Shown one piece after another: positions 4,016-5,894 of a DNA stretch of 5,894 bases. The position numbers were made by a program, and so were the translations under genes. Source of the stretch: Candidatus Harrisonbacteria bacterium (GTDB lineage Bacteria > Patescibacteriota > Minisyncoccia > UBA6257 > 1-14-0-10-44-23); NCBI GenBank assembly GCA_023244975.1, contig JAHFLG010000056.1, forward strand, positions 1 to 5,894, in the 5' to 3' direction. Within the stretch, counting starts at the first letter, position 1. The number at the start of each line of letters is the position of its first letter. The notes under the pieces are model-generated. The model was not told the DNA's origin. It ran no database searches and was given only the letters and a program-made list of their open reading frames with translations.

Positions 4016-5894
4016 CTACATTTTTCTCAGCCCGATCCACACGCTCCACTCGTCTACTTTAGTTTCGAGTTCGGCATCAAACTTGTCGCTTCTTTTCAGT
4101 TCTAACTGTTTGGCGTTGACCATCTTTTTAAGCTGCAGGGAGTGACGCTGAACCAGATCCAGAAACATCTCGTCCCCTGTTAGCATCAGTGTTATTTCAT
4201 CTGCCATCTGATACTTCGCGTCTTGACGCAGCCCCTGAATAGTTCGGGTAAGCTCGCGGATAACGCCCTCTTCTTTAAGTTGTGGCGTTACTACGGTATC
4301 AAGAGCTACGGCCGCGGACGCACCCGGATCAAAGACAACGGATTTCACATTCACCTCATCAGCCAGAAGTTTTAATAACTCTGCTTTGCCTTCAAGCGAA
4401 CGATTCTTTAATCTAATCCGCCCAAGCGGCTGGCGGATCTTTATCTTTGCCTCAGCACGAAGCCCAAGAGCCAGTGCCGCAACGTCGCGCACTAATTGCA
4501 TGTCTTTAAGTAACTCTTTATTAATGAGCGTATTCTGCGTCTCCGGCCAATCAGCCAAGTGAACAGAAGTTGCTTCACCCAGAGAGCTATACAGCGCCTC
4601 ACTGAAAAATGGCATAAACGGTGCGAGGAGCCGCGTAATAGTGCGCAGTGCTGTTTCAAGAGTATGCGAAGCCGACTCCCAGTCTGCCTCATGGCTGAGG
4701 TCGCCACGGACGCTACTCTGAAACCGGTCGCGGCTGCGACGGATGTACCAGCGGCTCAGGTTATCGGTAAACGACTCAATCAGCCGCGCCGCCTCCCCTA
4801 CCTGATACTTCTCAAGGCTGGTTGTCACCTGCGCCACCGTAGAGTTGAGTGAAGCAAGAACCCACTGATCAAGCACGCTCGTCGGCTGAAAATTTGTCCG
4901 CGCACGGTCGCCACGCTTGGCATAGGAGTTCCAAAACACAAATGAGTTGTAGAGAATCAAGACAAACCTGCGCGTTATCTTGCCCAGATCAGCCTCATCA
5001 AAATCTTTCGGGTCGCCCGGATCATTGGCCGTGAAAAAATACCAGCGCAGCACGTCGGCACCATGAGTGTTCATGATGGCCATTGGTTCGACAATATTGC
5101 CTTTAGACTTACTCATCTTCTGACCGTTCTTGTCACGGATGTGGCCCAGGCAGATAACATTTTTGTACGGAGCCTCCATACCCAGAGCCGTAGCCACGGC
5201 CAGGAGCGTATAAAACCAACCACGGGTTTGGTCGATAGCCTCGCAGATGTAATCAGCCGGAAAATCTATCTGCTTAGTTGCAAAGGGATAGTGGCTCTGA
5301 GCCATGGGCATCGAACCTGAATCAAACCAGACGTCGCAGACTTCGGGTACACGAAATAATTCTTTTTTGGTTTTCGGGTCGCGCAGGATAATCTGGTCGA
5401 TATACGGCCGGTGCATATCAAGCCGTCCTTCGTCATCAAACGGCAGTACCGGCGGCTCAATAGTAAACGGAGTTGCATTGTCGACATTGTAATACCGATC
5501 ACTCAGCTCGCTCTCGGTCTTGCCGCTCATCGCACCTTCTAAAATCCAAAACGGATCGCCATGACTGACGATCAGGATCTTTTTATTCTTGTACTTCTTG
5601 TCGATATCGCGGATAAAGGCTACTAGTCTCCGGCGCAGATCAGCCAGCGTCTCCGCGCCTTCCGGCGCCATAGTCCAACGATCCTGCTTGTGTTTGAACC
5701 AGCTGTGATACAAACCAACCGGCTGCCAGTTAAAAATACCGCAGTCTATCTCGGAAAGTCGCTTGTCGGTCACTATCTTTGCCTTCACTGCTTTAGCAAT
5801 GATGCCGGCAGTCTGCTGAGCGCGATAATATGGCGAGGCAATGATCAAGTCGAACTTCTGCTTTTTTAATTTCTGCGCCGCCTTAGTCACCTGC
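4016..5894 (-). CDS. ileS: Isoleucyl-tRNA synthetase with an internal histidine-phosphatase domain (5' end off the right edge)
   Basis: The frame is open to the right edge; the GTG at 5890 is an internal valine, so the N-terminus (HIGH motif, most of the editing domain) is missing. Numbering that codon as 1, residues up to about 146 form a histidine-phosphatase (PGM-like) domain: IIASPYYRAQQTA (Arg23), RLSEID (Glu47), PEGAET (76-81), ILIVSHGD (His110) and the closing strand YNVDNATPFTIE; its first RHG motif must lie off-window. IleRS resumes at once with LDMHRPYIDQI (158-167), then VPEVCDVWFDSGSMP, AIDQTRGWFYTLL and the intact KMSKS loop (258-262), the anticodon-binding helices with SRWYIRRSRDRF (379-390), and a DUF5915-like tail (DEVNVKSVVF, LKEEGVIRELTRTIQ). 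The tail lacks the CxxC zinc site of type-1 enzymes, so this is the eukaryote-like type 2. It charges tRNA-Ile; the phosphatase substrate is unknown. Confidence 0.95.
   Translation of the reverse strand, partial: QVTKAAQKLKKQKFDLIIASPYYRAQQTAGIIAKAVKAKIVTDKRLSEIDCGIFNWQPVGLYHSWFKHKQDRWTMAPEGAETLADLRRRLVAFIRDIDKKYKNKKILIVSHGDPFWILEGAMSGKTESELSDRYYNVDNATPFTIEPPVLPFDDEGRLDMHRPYIDQIILRDPKTKKELFRVPEVCDVWFDSGSMPMAQSHYPFATKQIDFPADYICEAIDQTRGWFYTLLAVATALGMEAPYKNVICLGHIRDKNGQKMSKSKGNIVEPMAIMNTHGADVLRWYFFTANDPGDPKDFDEADLGKITRRFVLILYNSFVFWNSYAKRGDRARTNFQPTSVLDQWVLASLNSTVAQVTTSLEKYQVGEAARLIESFTDNLSRWYIRRSRDRFQSSVRGDLSHEADWESASHTLETALRTITRLLAPFMPFFSEALYSSLGEATSVHLADWPETQNTLINKELLKDMQLVRDVAALALGLRAEAKIKIRQPLGRIRLKNRSLEGKAELLKLLADEVNVKSVVFDPGASAAVALDTVVTPQLKEEGVIRELTRTIQGLRQDAKYQMADEITLMLTGDEMFLDLVQRHSLQLKKMVNAKQLELKRSDKFDAELETKVDEWSVWIGLRKM

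Noticed and set aside
3690..4049. 119-codon open frame on the (-) strand across the GC-rich islet
   Set aside because: It overlaps the ileS 3' end and the closing hairpin, has no start signal, and its Arg/Pro/Ser-rich product is what GC-rich DNA gives in a shadow frame; the (+) 59-residue ORF has the ribosome-binding site and the third-position GC bias.
3745..4062. 105-codon open frame on the (+) strand in the same islet
   Set aside because: Its ATG is too close to AGGAGG (0 bases spacing), it runs through the hairpin into the ileS coding region, and the competing frame starting at 3752 has ideal spacing.
5888..5890. GTG as the start of the right-hand gene
   Set aside because: The phosphatase domain is already under way here and lacks its first RHG motif, so the gene must begin beyond the window.

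Overview
The window looks like a piece of a small, gene-dense bacterial genome, most probably a candidate-phyla-radiation (Patescibacteria/Parcubacteria-like) organism. The reasons are indirect: most genes lack a Shine-Dalgarno site, spacers are short, small basic or one-helix proteins of a kind common in that group are present, and the isoleucyl-tRNA synthetase is the eukaryote-like type with an extra domain. No rRNA or other taxonomic marker is present, so the placement is an inference. UGA is not needed as a sense codon in any gene read here.

Layout from left to right. (1) The C-terminal third of ribonuclease J (+) runs in from the left edge and ends at a perfect 17-bp bidirectional terminator. 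(2) A leftward block follows: a DUF5715/M15-like metallopeptidase, a pterin-4a-carbinolamine dehydratase 3 bp downstream of it, a YtxH-like one-helix protein 17 bp further on, and, after a 124-bp gap, a 27-residue polybasic peptide that converges on the RNase J terminator. (3) Diverging from the peptidase across 46 bp is trpS (+), followed after 15 bp by a three-helix membrane protein resembling the DUF5706/PycTM effector family. (4) A GC-rich islet (about 3720-4010) holds two overlapping stem-loops, a canonical AGGAGG site, a 59-residue proline- and charge-rich ORF with about 87% GC at third positions, and a strong closing hairpin. (5) The right third is a convergent (-) gene running off the right edge: the C-terminal part of a type-2 isoleucyl-tRNA synthetase that carries a histidine-phosphatase domain inside its catalytic region.

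The genes are mainly translation and RNA-decay housekeeping (RNase J, TrpRS, IleRS). The points of most interest are the phosphatase domain embedded in IleRS, the PycTM-like membrane protein placed behind trpS with no cyclase in view, and the compositionally distinct 59-residue gene with its own strong ribosome-binding site. No CRISPR array, tRNA, rRNA or transposase was seen.
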